From assembly GCA_002238645.1 (NCBI GenBank), contig MPMT01000027.1, positions 1 through 54,666 of the forward strand: DNA of 54,666 nt, read 5' to 3'. The position numbers and the translations under genes are program-made. This DNA is from Alphaproteobacteria bacterium bin52. GTDB lineage: Bacteria > Pseudomonadota > Alphaproteobacteria > Thalassobaculales > Thalassobaculaceae. A model generated the notes under the pieces. The model was given only the letters and a program-made list of their open reading frames with translations, was not told the DNA's origin and made no database searches. Below, piece by piece: positions 25,222-34,935 of this stretch. Every line of letters starts with the position of its first letter. Position 1 is the stretch's first letter.

Positions 25222-26454
25222 ATGGGTGGAGGCATGCCGGCAACCGGGAGGGACGACGGGATCACGGGCCTGACCGTTCTCGGGGCAACGGGGTCGGTCG
25301 GAAAGACCACACTCGCGCTGGCCCGCCAGCACCCCGGACGGTTCTCGATCAAGGCCCTGACCGCGGGGAGCAACTGGCGAGAGCTGGCCGCCGCGGCCCG
25401 CGAGATGCGCCCGCGGTTCGTGGCGATACGGGACGAGAGTACCCTGCCGGAGCTCAGGGACGCATTGTCCGACCTGCCGATCGAGGTGGCGGCCGGTCGC
25501 TCCGGCATCGACGAGGCTGCACGCCGTCCGGCGGACCGGGTGGTCTCGGCCATTGTCGGGATTGCCGGGCTCGGGCCGACCATGGCGGCGGTGCAGCGTG
25601 GTGCGACGGTTGCGATCGCCAACAAGGAGCCGCTGGTCTCCGCCGGGAGGCTGATCATCGAGGAGGCCGCCCGGTGCGGAGCGACGCTGCTGCCGGTCGA
25701 CTCCGAACACAATGCCATCTTCCAGGTGTTCGAGGACGAGAACCGCGACCGGATCCGGAGCATCGTGCTCACCGCGTCCGGGGGGCCGTTCCTGAGGCAC
25801 TCCGTCGAAGAGATGGCCGCATGCACGCCCGAGCAGGCCCTGGCCCATCCCAACTGGAGCATGGGCGCAAAGATCTCCATCGACTCGGCAACCATGATGA
25901 ACAAGGGCCTCGAGGTCATCGAGGCGCATCACCTGTTCGGGTTCTCCGAACAGAAGATCGAGGTGCTGGTGCACCCGCAATCGGTGGTCCACGGACTTGT
26001 GTCCTACTGCGACGGTTCGGTGCTCGCGCACATGGCGCCGACGGACATGTCGTGCCCGATCGCGCACGCGCTCGCCTGGCCTGAACGCATTGCGGTTCCG
26101 CGGTGCCGGCTTGACCTCGTGACGGCGGGACCGCTCACCTTCGAACCTCCGGACGACGCGCGGTTTCCGGCACTCGGGCTCGCGCGCTCGGCACTGCGTG
26201 CCGGCGGCGCACTTCCGCTGGTGCTCAATACCGTCAACGAGGTGGCGGTGCAGGCCTTCCTCGATGGTGCCATCGGATTCTGCGACATCGTCCGCCTGAT
26301 CGAGACAGTGCTTGCGCGCGAGCAACCGGCGACGCCGGCATCGCTCGAAGAGATCCAGGAGCTGGATGCCGCGATACGCGCCGTGGCCCGGGAGCTGCTC
26401 GGCGAACCGGGTCGGGCGGCCGGCACCGTTGCCATGCCTTCCGCAGCTGTCTAA
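25222..26454 (+). CDS. dxr: 1-deoxy-D-xylulose 5-phosphate reductoisomerase
   Basis: A 410-residue MEP-pathway enzyme producing 2-C-methyl-D-erythritol 4-phosphate with NADPH. LTVLGATGSVGKTTL is the Rossmann motif; ANKEPLVSAG, LPVDSEHNAIFQ (metal-binding Asp and Glu), LTASGGPF, HPNWSMGAKISIDSATMMNKGLEVIEAHHLFG and HPQSVVHGLV are all present. ATG 25234 is an alternative start, but GGAGG would be too close to it. Lies between cdsA and rseP. Confidence 0.97.
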   Translation: MGGGMPATGRDDGITGLTVLGATGSVGKTTLALARQHPGRFSIKALTAGSNWRELAAAAREMRPRFVAIRDESTLPELRDALSDLPIEVAAGRSGIDEAARRPADRVVSAIVGIAGLGPTMAAVQRGATVAIANKEPLVSAGRLIIEEAARCGATLLPVDSEHNAIFQVFEDENRDRIRSIVLTASGGPFLRHSVEEMAACTPEQALAHPNWSMGAKISIDSATMMNKGLEVIEAHHLFGFSEQKIEVLVHPQSVVHGLVSYCDGSVLAHMAPTDMSCPIAHALAWPERIAVPRCRLDLVTAGPLTFEPPDDARFPALGLARSALRAGGALPLVLNTVNEVAVQAFLDGAIGFCDIVRLIETVLAREQPATPASLEEIQELDAAIRAVARELLGEPGRAAGTVAMPSAAV

Positions 26455-26511
26455 ACAGTCGACATTCCCCGCTGTCCAATCAGCCTGCACCCTGCACGGA
26501 GAGGCCTGAGC

Positions 26512-27648
26512 GTGACCGATCTTCTGGCAATCGTGACCGATAACCTGGTGCCATTCCTGATTATTTTGACGGTACTGGTGTTCGTGCACGAGTATGGTCA
26601 CTACGCCGTTGCGCGGCGTGCGGGTGTGCGGGTCGAGGTGTTCTCCATCGGTTTCGGACCGGAGTTGTTCGGCTGGACGGCCCGTTCGGGTACCCGCTGG
26701 AAGTTCTCTGCGATCCCGCTTGGCGGCTACGTCAGGATGTTCGGCGACAGCGATCCGTCCAGTTCGGCCGGCGAGGGGCTGGCGGAGATGAGCGAGGAGG
26801 AGCGGCAAGTCTCGTTCCACCACAAGTCGCTCGGTGCGCGCACCGCCATCGTTGCGGCGGGGCCGGCTGCCAACTTCCTGTTCGCGATCCTGGTGCTCGC
26901 GGTCCTGCACGCGAGTGTGGGACAGCGACAGCTCGCGCCAACCGTCTCGGAGGTGATTTCCGGGAGTGCGGCCGAGGCGGGCGGGCTGGTGTCCGGTGAC
27001 CGGGTGATCGAGGCCGACGGAACACCGATCGGACAGTTCGGGGACCTGCAGCAGGTGGTCTCGGCGAGTGCCGGCCGGCCGCTTGTCCTGGTCGTGTTGC
27101 GCGACGGTGAACGGGTCACGCTCACCGTCACACCGCGCCGGGTCGAGAGTACCGACAGTGCCGGGGTCACAGTCAGCCGCGGTCAGCTCGGCGTGCGCGG
27201 CGGAACGGTGGAGTACCGGCGTTCGAACCCGCTCTCGGCGGTGTGGATCGCGACGACGGAGACCTGGTCGCTCACCGTCCAGACCCTGGCGGCGGTCCGC
27301 GAGATCATCACCGGCAGCAGGAGTGCCGAGGAACTCGGCGGTCCGCTCAGGATCGCACAGATCTCCGGATCGGCCGCGGAAGCCGGACTGTCAACGGCGT
27401 TGTGGTTTACCGCCCTGCTGTCGATCAACCTCGGATTGATCAACCTGTTCCCGATCCCGGTCCTCGACGGTGGACATCTTGTGTTCTACCTGGCCGAGGC
27501 AGTGCGTGGACGCCCGCTTGGAGTGCGCGTTCGGGAGTACGCGTCGATCGCCGGTTTGACTACAGTGATCGGTCTCATGGTATTTGTGACATGGAACGAT
27601 ATAGTTCAGCTGCGGGTTGTCGATTTCTTCCACTCGTTGTTCAGTTGA
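26512..27648 (+). CDS. rseP: RseP-type site-2 zinc metalloprotease
   Basis: A 378-residue intramembrane protease. The zinc motif HEYGH is at residues 26-30 in the first membrane helix; FSIGFGPELF and IPLGGYVRM follow; one clear PDZ domain covers about residues 130-200; NLFPIPVLDGGHLVFYLAEAV contains the second active-site motif. It cleaves anti-sigma factors or signal-peptide remnants within the inner membrane. Start GTG 26512 follows GAGAGGCC. Confidence 0.96.
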   Translation: MTDLLAIVTDNLVPFLIILTVLVFVHEYGHYAVARRAGVRVEVFSIGFGPELFGWTARSGTRWKFSAIPLGGYVRMFGDSDPSSSAGEGLAEMSEEERQVSFHHKSLGARTAIVAAGPAANFLFAILVLAVLHASVGQRQLAPTVSEVISGSAAEAGGLVSGDRVIEADGTPIGQFGDLQQVVSASAGRPLVLVVLRDGERVTLTVTPRRVESTDSAGVTVSRGQLGVRGGTVEYRRSNPLSAVWIATTETWSLTVQTLAAVREIITGSRSAEELGGPLRIAQISGSAAEAGLSTALWFTALLSINLGLINLFPIPVLDGGHLVFYLAEAVRGRPLGVRVREYASIAGLTTVIGLMVFVTWNDIVQLRVVDFFHSLFS

Positions 27649-27678
27649 AAAACGGACAGGACAGAGGCTCACAAGGCA

Positions 27679-29964
27679 ATGCTGAAAGTATTCAGAGCGG
27701 AACCAAAACGGTGCGGGTGGCTGTGCGCGGCCCTGGTGGCCGGGGTTCTTCTTGCGGCTCCCGTGGCCGTTGCCGATACCGTCGACGACATCGTGATCAA
27801 CGGCACCCAGCGGGTGGACCCGCAAACGGTCCTGTCCTACCTCGAGATCGAGCCCGGCGATCCGTTCGACCCCGACCTGCTCGACGACTCCCTGAAGGCC
27901 CTGTTCGCGACCGGACTGTTTGCCGACGTGGTGGTGCGTCGTGACGGAACGACGCTGGTGGTCGAGGTCAAGGAGAATCCGGTCATCAACCGGATCGCCT
28001 TCGAGGGCAATGACCGGATCAAGGATGAAGTTCTCGAGGCCGAGGTCCAGCTGCGCCCCAGGCGGGTGTTCACCCGGACCAAGGTTCAGCGGGACGTGCA
28101 GCGGCTACTCGATGTCTATCGCCTGAGCGGGCGGTTTGCCGCCCGGGTTGAGCCCAAGGTGATCGTGCTCGAGCAGAACCGGGTCGACCTGGTCTTCGAG
28201 ATCAGCGAGGGACCGTTGAGCCGGGTGCGCAGCATCACCTTCATCGGTAACCGCAGTTTCTCGGACTCCGACCTGCGCGACGTGATCCAGACCCGCGAGT
28301 ACGCGTTCTGGCGGTTGCTGACCAGCAACGATACCTATGATCCCGACCGGCTCGGTGTTGACCGGGAGCTGCTGCGCCGCTTCTACCTCGAGGAGGGTTA
28401 CGCCGACTTCAAGGTGGTTTCGGCGGTCGCCGAGCTCACCACGGATCGCACGGATTTCGTGATCACCTTCACGGTCGACGAGGGTCGGCGCTACCGTGTG
28501 GGCGCGATCGGGTTCGACATCGCGCTCAAGCAGGTCACCGAGGAGATGCTCCGCCCCCTGGTCTCCTTTGAAACCGACGACTGGTACGATGCCGACGCGG
28601 TCACCGAGGCTGCGGCAGAGATGGCGGATGCGGCCGGTGAGGTCGGATATGCCTTTGTCGACATCCGCCCCAGGACCGAGCGCCACCGCGAGGACCGGCG
28701 CATCGACATCATCTTCGAAATCGGCGAGGGGCAGCGGGTTTTCGTCGAGCGCATCGAGATCGAGGGTAACGTGCGCACGCTTGACGAGGTGATCCGGCGC
28801 GAGGTGCGGCTGATCGAGGGCGATGCCTTCAACACGGCGCGGCTGCGGGACTCCCACCGGCGGATCCGCAACCTCGGTTTCTTCAACTCGGTCGAAGTCG
28901 AACGCCAGCAGGGCAGTGCGCCGGACCGGATGAAAGTCAGGGTGAAGATCGACGAACGGCCGACCGGCGAACTGTCCTTCGGAGTGGGGTATTCCTCGCT
29001 GAATGGCCTGCTCGGCGACGTCGGGATCACCGAGCGCAACCTGCTTGGCCGGGGCCAGACTCTGAAGGCGCGCGTCCAGGGCTCGGCGCTGTCCCAGCAG
29101 TTCGATCTCGGCTTCGTCGAGCCCTACTTTCTCGACCGGGACGTGCTCGCCGGCGTCGAGCTGTTCCGCGTGACCCGGGACCGGCAGGATGACAGTTCCT
29201 TCGACGAGAAGAAGACCGGCGGCGGGGTGCGGTTCGGCTATACCCTGGGCAGGGACCTGCGCCAGTCGGTCCGCTACCAGTACAGGCGGACCCAGGTGCT
29301 CAACGTGGACACGAGTGCCTCCCGCTTCATTGTCGAACAGGAGGGCACGACCACGACTTCCCAGGTCAGCCAGTCACTCACCTACGACAAGCGCGACAAC
29401 CGGCTCGACCCGACCGAAGGCTACCTGCTGTCGATGTCCACCGACGTTGCCGGTCTCGGCGGCGATACCCGGCTACTGCGGCTTCGCGGCAACGGCTCCT
29501 ACCATTTCCCGGTGTTCGATGACACCGTGCTCAGCATGAGCGCCGAGGCCGGTCACGTGCTTGGCCTGGGCGAGGATGTCAGCATTGCCGAGCGGTTCTT
29601 CATTGGCGGCAGCGTCATTCGCGGCTTCGCGGCATCCGGTCTCGGGCCGAGGGACACGCTGACCGGCGATGCCCTTGGCGGCAACAATTACTATGCCGGG
29701 ACGGTGGAATACAGTTTCCCGATCGGACTGCCCGACGACCTCGGCATCAAGCTGGCGCTGTTTGCCGATGCCGGGAGCCTGTGGCACGTGGAGGCCGAAG
29801 GAGACGAGGTGTTCGACAGTACCGCGATCAGGCTGTCGGGCGGGTTCGGCTTGGCCTGGCGCACGGCGTTTGGCCTGATCCGCGTCGACATTGCGGAGGC
29901 AATCCTGAAAGAGGAGCAGGATGAAACCGAATTGGTTCGATTCAGCTTCGGTTCGCGGTTCTGA
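27679..29964 (+). CDS. bamA: Outer membrane protein assembly factor BamA
   Basis: A 761-residue beta-barrel insertase. A signal peptide covers about residues 1-33. Five POTRA domains follow (starting DDIVINGTQRVDPQTVLSYL), and the C-terminal barrel has SFGVGYSSLNGLLGDVG, the FIGGSVIRGFAASGLGPRD loop (equivalent to VRGF) and a terminal Phe (SFGSRF) as expected for outer-membrane sorting. It sits 30 bases after rseP. Confidence 0.97.
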   Translation: MLKVFRAEPKRCGWLCAALVAGVLLAAPVAVADTVDDIVINGTQRVDPQTVLSYLEIEPGDPFDPDLLDDSLKALFATGLFADVVVRRDGTTLVVEVKENPVINRIAFEGNDRIKDEVLEAEVQLRPRRVFTRTKVQRDVQRLLDVYRLSGRFAARVEPKVIVLEQNRVDLVFEISEGPLSRVRSITFIGNRSFSDSDLRDVIQTREYAFWRLLTSNDTYDPDRLGVDRELLRRFYLEEGYADFKVVSAVAELTTDRTDFVITFTVDEGRRYRVGAIGFDIALKQVTEEMLRPLVSFETDDWYDADAVTEAAAEMADAAGEVGYAFVDIRPRTERHREDRRIDIIFEIGEGQRVFVERIEIEGNVRTLDEVIRREVRLIEGDAFNTARLRDSHRRIRNLGFFNSVEVERQQGSAPDRMKVRVKIDERPTGELSFGVGYSSLNGLLGDVGITERNLLGRGQTLKARVQGSALSQQFDLGFVEPYFLDRDVLAGVELFRVTRDRQDDSSFDEKKTGGGVRFGYTLGRDLRQSVRYQYRRTQVLNVDTSASRFIVEQEGTTTTSQVSQSLTYDKRDNRLDPTEGYLLSMSTDVAGLGGDTRLLRLRGNGSYHFPVFDDTVLSMSAEAGHVLGLGEDVSIAERFFIGGSVIRGFAASGLGPRDTLTGDALGGNNYYAGTVEYSFPIGLPDDLGIKLALFADAGSLWHVEAEGDEVFDSTAIRLSGGFGLAWRTAFGLIRVDIAEAILKEEQDETELVRFSFGSRF

Positions 29965-29965
29965 C

Positions 29966-30595
29966 ATGGCGGGAGCACAACGCGAAGCCGTAGGGCGGAA
30001 CCGGAGCAGCTGCCTGCCTGCTGTCTGCGCGGCCCTGTTGCTGGCCGTGGCGCTGCTGCTGCCGGGTGAAGTGCGCGCGCAGGAAAAGTCGGCGCCGGCA
30101 ACACCGAGTGCGCTGCAGCCGGTTCCGATTGCGGTGATCGACTTCGGCTGGGTCATTCGGGAGTCGGAGGCGGCGAAGGGGATCAGGGCCGCGATCGATG
30201 CGCGGCAAAAGGAGTTCCGTACCCAGCTCGCAGGGGTCGAACAGCAGCTCAGGGCCGACGAGAACAAGCTCAACACCGACCGGCAGTTCATCACCGCGGA
30301 GGCCTTCCAGCAACGCATGAAGGCGCTGAAGGAAAGGGCGAGCCATGCGCAGCGCCAGGCCGCGGCGGCCACCAAGAAGCTGCGCACCGCACACGATACC
30401 GCGATGAACCAGGTGCAGCAGGAACTCTACCGGATCTGCGCTGAAATCGCCGAACAGACCGGGGCAGGGGCGGTCCTGTTTCGCAGCTCGATCGTCATCG
30501 CGGTCAAGACACTGGAGATCTCGGAGATTGCGCTCGCACGGCTGAACGAGAGGATACCGGCAGTCGAGGTGTCATTCGAGACAGCGCAGAACTGA
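29966..30595 (+). CDS. skp: Periplasmic chaperone Skp/OmpH
   Basis: A 209-residue protein with signal peptide (hydrophobic [18 protein letters not shown]), then [20 protein letters not shown] typical of OmpH-family N-termini, and a long basic coiled-coil arm (about residues 75-150). Skp holds unfolded outer-membrane proteins for BamA. I prefer ATG 29966, one base after the bamA stop, over 29921 inside bamA. The C-terminal third is more divergent than the rest. Confidence 0.9.
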   Translation: MAGAQREAVGRNRSSCLPAVCAALLLAVALLLPGEVRAQEKSAPATPSALQPVPIAVIDFGWVIRESEAAKGIRAAIDARQKEFRTQLAGVEQQLRADENKLNTDRQFITAEAFQQRMKALKERASHAQRQAAAATKKLRTAHDTAMNQVQQELYRICAEIAEQTGAGAVLFRSSIVIAVKTLEISEIALARLNERIPAVEVSFETAQN

Positions 30596-30605
30596 CGGAC
30601 CGACA

Positions 30606-31664
30606 ATGGCGGATCCCCGTTTCTTCCCCCATGCGGGTGAGCTCAGCCTGGCCGAGGTGGCGGCCCGCACCGGGTCGAAGCTGGTCAACTGCCCGGATCC
30701 CACGGTGAAGGTGGACGACGTGGCACCGCTCGAGGCTGCGAAGCCGAGCGACGTGAGCTTTCTCGAGAACCGGCGCTATCTTGACGCGCTGGCCCGGTCC
30801 GGGGCTGGCGCATGCCTTATTCCCGGGGACCTGGTGCCTCGGGCACCGGCGCACATGGCATTGCTGGTGACCGGTGCGCCGCGCCGGAACTTCGCCCGAC
30901 TTGGCTGGTGTTTCCACCCCGAACCCGGGTTCGAGCCGGGGGTCTGCCCCGGTGCCAGGGTTGCGGCGTCGGCCCGTCTCGGCGCAGGCAGCCGCGTTGA
31001 ACCCGGCGCGGTGATCGGTGAACGGGTCGAGATCGGCGAGGGCTGCCTCATCGGTGCCAACACCGTCATCAATGATGCGGTGGTGATCGGTTGTGGGACC
31101 CGGATCGGCGCCAATGTCACGCTCTCGCACAGTGTTATCGGAGAGCGGTGCGAGATCCTGCCAGGTGCGCGGATCGGCCAGCACGGGTTCGGATTCGATC
31201 TCGGCGGCGACGGCACCGTCAGAATGCCGCACCTCGGACGGGTGATGATCGAGGACGATGTCGAGATCGGAGCCAATTGCACGATCGACCGCGGAGCCGG
31301 GCCGGATACCCGGATCGGGCGCGGTTCGATGCTCGACAACCTGGTGCACCTGGCGCACAATGTGCAGCTTGGCTGCGGTTGCATTGTCGTGGCCCAGGTC
31401 GGCATCGCCGGTAGCACCCGTCTCGGGGACCATGTGGTCATCGGTGGCCAGACGGGTATCGTCGGACACATCGATATCGGTGATCGAGCGCGGATCGCAG
31501 GCCGTGCGGGGGTGCACAGGAACATTCCGCCGGACGGGGCCGTGGGCGGCTCGCCGGCGGTTCCGATCGACGAGTGGCGACGGTCGGTGGCGATCCTTCG
31601 GCAACTGGCCCGGCGCGGCCCGAAAGTTCTCAAACCAGGCAAGGGAGGCGGGTCGAATGGCTGA
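30606..31664 (+). CDS. lpxD: UDP-3-O-acylglucosamine N-acyltransferase
   Basis: A 352-residue lipid A enzyme adding the second hydroxyacyl chain to UDP-3-O-acyl-GlcN. The N-terminal uridine-binding domain ([14 protein letters not shown]) is followed by a left-handed beta-helix of hexapeptide repeats. The catalytic His is in the [12 protein letters not shown] block and QHGFGFD is conserved. It begins 10 bases after skp and overlaps fabZ by 8 bases. Confidence 0.97.
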   Translation: MADPRFFPHAGELSLAEVAARTGSKLVNCPDPTVKVDDVAPLEAAKPSDVSFLENRRYLDALARSGAGACLIPGDLVPRAPAHMALLVTGAPRRNFARLGWCFHPEPGFEPGVCPGARVAASARLGAGSRVEPGAVIGERVEIGEGCLIGANTVINDAVVIGCGTRIGANVTLSHSVIGERCEILPGARIGQHGFGFDLGGDGTVRMPHLGRVMIEDDVEIGANCTIDRGAGPDTRIGRGSMLDNLVHLAHNVQLGCGCIVVAQVGIAGSTRLGDHVVIGGQTGIVGHIDIGDRARIAGRAGVHRNIPPDGAVGGSPAVPIDEWRRSVAILRQLARRGPKVLKPGKGGGSNG

Positions 31665-32118
31665 GGGTGACGACTCCGCGATTCTCGACATCACGCGCAT
31701 CAAGCAACTCATCCCGCACCGCTATCCCTTCCTGATGGTCGACAGGGTCATGGACGTGGTGCCGGGCGAGAGCGCCGTCGGGATCAAGAACGTCACGATC
31801 AACGAGCCGTATTTCGCCGGCCACTTTCCGACGTTGCCTGTCATGCCGGGGGTAATGATCATCGAGGCGATGGCGCAGACAGCCAGCTGCCTGGTGATGG
31901 TCACGCTGGGATCGGAGTCCGAGGGCAAGCTCGTGTTCTTCATGGCGGTGGAGTCGGCACGGTTCCGCAAACCCGTGGTGCCCGGGGACCGGATGGTGAT
32001 CAATTGCCGGCTGCTGCGCCGGCGTGGTTCGGCCTGGAAGTTCACCGGCGAAGTGCTGGTCGATGACGTGGTTGCAGCCGAGGCTACCTGTCTGGCCATG
32101 GTGGTGGACAGGGAGTGA
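31657..32118 (+). CDS. fabZ: 3-hydroxyacyl-ACP dehydratase FabZ
   Basis: A 153-residue hot-dog-fold enzyme of fatty acid elongation. [43 protein letters not shown] (catalytic His and Glu) and [11 protein letters not shown] are diagnostic. ATG 31657 has AGGGAGGCGG upstream and lies 8 bases inside lpxD. Its position among the lipid A genes is the usual one and links hydroxyacyl-ACP use. Confidence 0.97.
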   Translation: MAEGDDSAILDITRIKQLIPHRYPFLMVDRVMDVVPGESAVGIKNVTINEPYFAGHFPTLPVMPGVMIIEAMAQTASCLVMVTLGSESEGKLVFFMAVESARFRKPVVPGDRMVINCRLLRRRGSAWKFTGEVLVDDVVAAEATCLAMVVDRE

Positions 32119-32124
32119 CCGTCG

Positions 32125-32931
32125 GTGCGTGAGACCGCGGTCCATCCGACCGCAATTGTCGATCCTGCGGCAGCCATCGGTTCCGGCGTGGTCATCGGTC
32201 CCTATTGCCTGGTGGGCCCGAATGTCCGCCTTGGCGACGGGGCCACGCTCAAGAGCCATGTCGTGGTTGACGGGCGGACGGTGATCGGTCCGGACACAAC
32301 TGTCTACCCGTTCGCCACCATCGGCCTGGAGCCGCAGGATCTGAAGTATGCCGGGGAACCGTCACAGCTGGAAATCGGCAGCGGCAACGTCATTCGCGAA
32401 CATGTCACCATGCACACCGGCACCGAGGGCGGTGGCATGGTTACCCGGATCGGCGACGGCGGGTTGTTCATGGTCGGAGTGCATGTGGCGCACGATTGCC
32501 AGATCGGCGACCGGGTGGTCCTTGCCAACAACGCGGCGCTTGCAGGCCATGTCACCATCGGCGACGAGGCGATCCTCGGCGGGCTTGCCGCCGTGCACCA
32601 GTTCGTGCGCATTGGCACACGGGCGATCGTGGGCGCCATGACCGCGGTGGACCGCGACGTGATCCCCTACGGCTCGGTGAAGGGGCACCGCGGCACCCTG
32701 TCAGGACTGAACCTGGTGGGCATGCGCCGGCGCGGGATCGCACGTGCGGACATCGAGGTGGCGACAGATGCCTTCGACCTGCTGTTCCGCGGCCCGGGCG
32801 CCCTGCGCGAGCGTATCGCGGCGCTTGAGGCTACCAGCCCGGATGATCCGCGGGTCCTCGAGATCCTCTCGTTCCTGCGTTCGGACCCTTCGCGCCCGGT
32901 CTGCCAGCCACCGGTCTCCGGGACGCCGTGA
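32125..32931 (+). CDS. lpxA: UDP-N-acetylglucosamine acyltransferase
   Basis: A 268-residue first enzyme of lipid A synthesis. Hexapeptide repeats from residue 4 (HPTAIVDPAAAIGSGVVIGPYCLVGP), GLEPQDLKYAGE, VHVAHDCQIGD with the catalytic His, LGGLAAVHQFVRIG and GLNLVGMRRRG are family marks. Start is GTG 32125, 6 bases after fabZ. Confidence 0.97.
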   Translation: MRETAVHPTAIVDPAAAIGSGVVIGPYCLVGPNVRLGDGATLKSHVVVDGRTVIGPDTTVYPFATIGLEPQDLKYAGEPSQLEIGSGNVIREHVTMHTGTEGGGMVTRIGDGGLFMVGVHVAHDCQIGDRVVLANNAALAGHVTIGDEAILGGLAAVHQFVRIGTRAIVGAMTAVDRDVIPYGSVKGHRGTLSGLNLVGMRRRGIARADIEVATDAFDLLFRGPGALRERIAALEATSPDDPRVLEILSFLRSDPSRPVCQPPVSGTP

Positions 32932-33755
32932 GCAGTCCGGCGCCGCTTGCCATTCTGGCCGGAGGCGGCACCCTGCCCGGCAGACTGGCTGCGGCGCGCC
33001 GTGCGAGCGGCGGACAGGTCCTGGTCGTGGCATTTTCCGGCATCACCGACCCGGCGGGCGTTGCAGACCATGAGCACGTCTGGCTGAAACTGGGGCAGAT
33101 CCAGGCGATGCACGATGCGATCCACCGGTTCGGAGCCCGGGAGGTGGTGATGGCCGGCCCGGTCCGCCGTCCCGCACTCTCGTCGCTGGCGCTGGACCGG
33201 AGGGCATCGGGCATGCTGCTGCGGGCCGGACGCCGGGCCTTTGGAGACGACGGACTCTTGTCGGTCATTGTCGAGGAACTCGAGCGCGACGGGCTCACGG
33301 TCATCGGGCTCGACGAGGTGATGACGGGTGTCCTTGCCCCGTCGGGCCATATGGCCGGACCGGAACCGGGCCCGGAGGGCAGTGCCGACATTCGCCGCGG
33401 CCTGGAGGTGTTGCGCCTGATGGGGGCCGGCGATGTCGGGCAGTGCGTGGCGGTGCAGCACGGAATCGTGCTGGCGCTCGAGGCGATCGAGGGAACCGAT
33501 GCCATGATCGCGCGCGCCGGTCCGCTGCGCCGGCCGGGGCGTGGACCGGTCCTGGTCAAGGCCAGCAAGCCGGGGCAGGAACGCCGGGTCGATCTGCCGA
33601 CGGTGGGTGTCCGGACCCTCGAGGCGGCGGCTGCCGCCGGGTTCAGCGGCATTGCCATCGAGGCAGGCGGGACGGTGCTGCTCGACCGTGAGAAAGTGAT
33701 CGCCGCCGCGACCGCGTCCGGTCTGTTCCTGGTCGGGGTGGACCCGGTACGGTGA
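32928..33755 (+). CDS. lpxI: UDP-2,3-diacylglucosamine diphosphatase LpxI
   Basis: A 275-residue DUF1009 protein that hydrolyses UDP-2,3-diacylglucosamine to lipid X, replacing LpxH in alphaproteobacteria. LAILAGGGTLPGRLA, WLKLGQIQAMHDAIHRFGAREVVMAGPVRRP, GAGDVGQCVAVQHGIVLALEAIEGTDAMI and KASKPGQERRVDLPTVG match the family. It overlaps lpxA and lpxB by 4 bases each (GTGA type). Its presence is good taxonomic evidence. Confidence 0.95.
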   Translation: MSSPAPLAILAGGGTLPGRLAAARRASGGQVLVVAFSGITDPAGVADHEHVWLKLGQIQAMHDAIHRFGAREVVMAGPVRRPALSSLALDRRASGMLLRAGRRAFGDDGLLSVIVEELERDGLTVIGLDEVMTGVLAPSGHMAGPEPGPEGSADIRRGLEVLRLMGAGDVGQCVAVQHGIVLALEAIEGTDAMIARAGPLRRPGRGPVLVKASKPGQERRVDLPTVGVRTLEAAAAAGFSGIAIEAGGTVLLDREKVIAAATASGLFLVGVDPVR

Positions 33756-34909
33756 CAGGTCCCCCGCTGTTCTACCTGATTGCCGGCGAGGCGTCGGGTG
33801 ATGCACTCGGGGCCGGGTTGATGCGCGCCCTCGACGAGCTGACCGGTGGCGAGGTGCGGTTTGCCGGTATCGGCGGCGAACAGATGCGGCGCGAGGGGCT
33901 GGACAGCCTGTTTCCGATCTCCGAACTCGCGGTGATGGGGGTATTCGAGCTGCTGCCGCATGTACCCCGCCTGCTCGGGCGGGTGCGCGAGACGGTGGCG
34001 GATGTCGCGGCGCGCCAGCCCGCCGCTCTGGTGACCATCGATTCCAAGGCATTCACCCTCAGGGTTGCAGGCCGCCTGCGCCGCCAGGGCACCCGCGTGC
34101 CGCTCATCCACATGGTGGCGCCGACGGTGTGGGCGTGGCGGCCCGGCCGAGCGCGGGTGATCGCGCGCATGCTGGATCACCTGCTGGTGCTGTTCCCGTT
34201 CGAGCCCGGCTACTTTGAACCGCACGGGCTTGGCTGCACCTTCACCGGTCACCCTGCCGCCGAGCAACCGGAAGGCGACGGCCCCGGGTTCCGTGCGCGT
34301 CACGCGATCTCGCCCTCGGCACCTGTCCTTGCTGTTCTGCCCGGCTCGCGCCCGGGCGAGGTCCGCCGGCTGCTGCCTCCGTTCGCCGCCACGGTCGCCG
34401 GGCTCGCAGAGCACATCGAGGAACTGCACGTAGTGGTCCCGACGGTGACCAGTGTTGCCGGACAGGTGCGCGCCGGTGTCGCCGGCTGGCCGGTTCCCGT
34501 GACCGTTACCCGTGACCATGGGCTCGATGCCATGGCCGCGAGCACGGCGGCACTGGCCGCCTCCGGCACGGTGACACTGGAACTCGCGCTGGCGCGGGTG
34601 CCGAGCGTGGTCGCGTACCGGGTCAGCCCGATGTCGGCGCTGGTCGGCTGGATGCTGGTTGACCGCTCGGCGGTGGTGCTGCCGAACCGGGTACTGGAAC
34701 AGCCGCTGTTCCCGCTGTTCCTGCAGGGGGAATGCCGGGCCGACCGGTTGCTGCCCGCGGTCCTGGCGGCACTCGGCGACCAGGCGGTGCGGGCCCGGCA
34801 GATGACGGTATCGCTCGAGCTGCGCCGGCGTCTCGGCGTGCCCGGCGGGGCCGCACGGGCAGCGGCGCGTGCCGTGCTCGACGTCAGCAAACGGCACGGC
34901 CGCCCGTAG
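33752..34909 (+). CDS. lpxB: Lipid-A-disaccharide synthase
   Basis: A 385-residue GT19 glycosyltransferase joining lipid X and UDP-diacylglucosamine. YLIAGEASGDALGAGLM, RFAGIGGEQMRREGL, LVTIDSKAFTLRVA, HMVAPTVWAWRPGRA and LPGSRPGEVRRLLP are diagnostic. Start GTG 33752. Last gene of the superoperon; 26 bases separate it from the convergent MFS gene and no hairpin is evident there. Confidence 0.96.
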   Translation: MTGPPLFYLIAGEASGDALGAGLMRALDELTGGEVRFAGIGGEQMRREGLDSLFPISELAVMGVFELLPHVPRLLGRVRETVADVAARQPAALVTIDSKAFTLRVAGRLRRQGTRVPLIHMVAPTVWAWRPGRARVIARMLDHLLVLFPFEPGYFEPHGLGCTFTGHPAAEQPEGDGPGFRARHAISPSAPVLAVLPGSRPGEVRRLLPPFAATVAGLAEHIEELHVVVPTVTSVAGQVRAGVAGWPVPVTVTRDHGLDAMAASTAALAASGTVTLELALARVPSVVAYRVSPMSALVGWMLVDRSAVVLPNRVLEQPLFPLFLQGECRADRLLPAVLAALGDQAVRARQMTVSLELRRRLGVPGGAARAAARAVLDVSKRHGRP

Positions 34910-34935
34910 GTCGTGACGGTCCGCGCTGCCGCCGC

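Noticed and set aside
23622..25919. 765-residue minus-strand open frame
   Set aside because: Antisense to uppS, cdsA and dxr; shadow.
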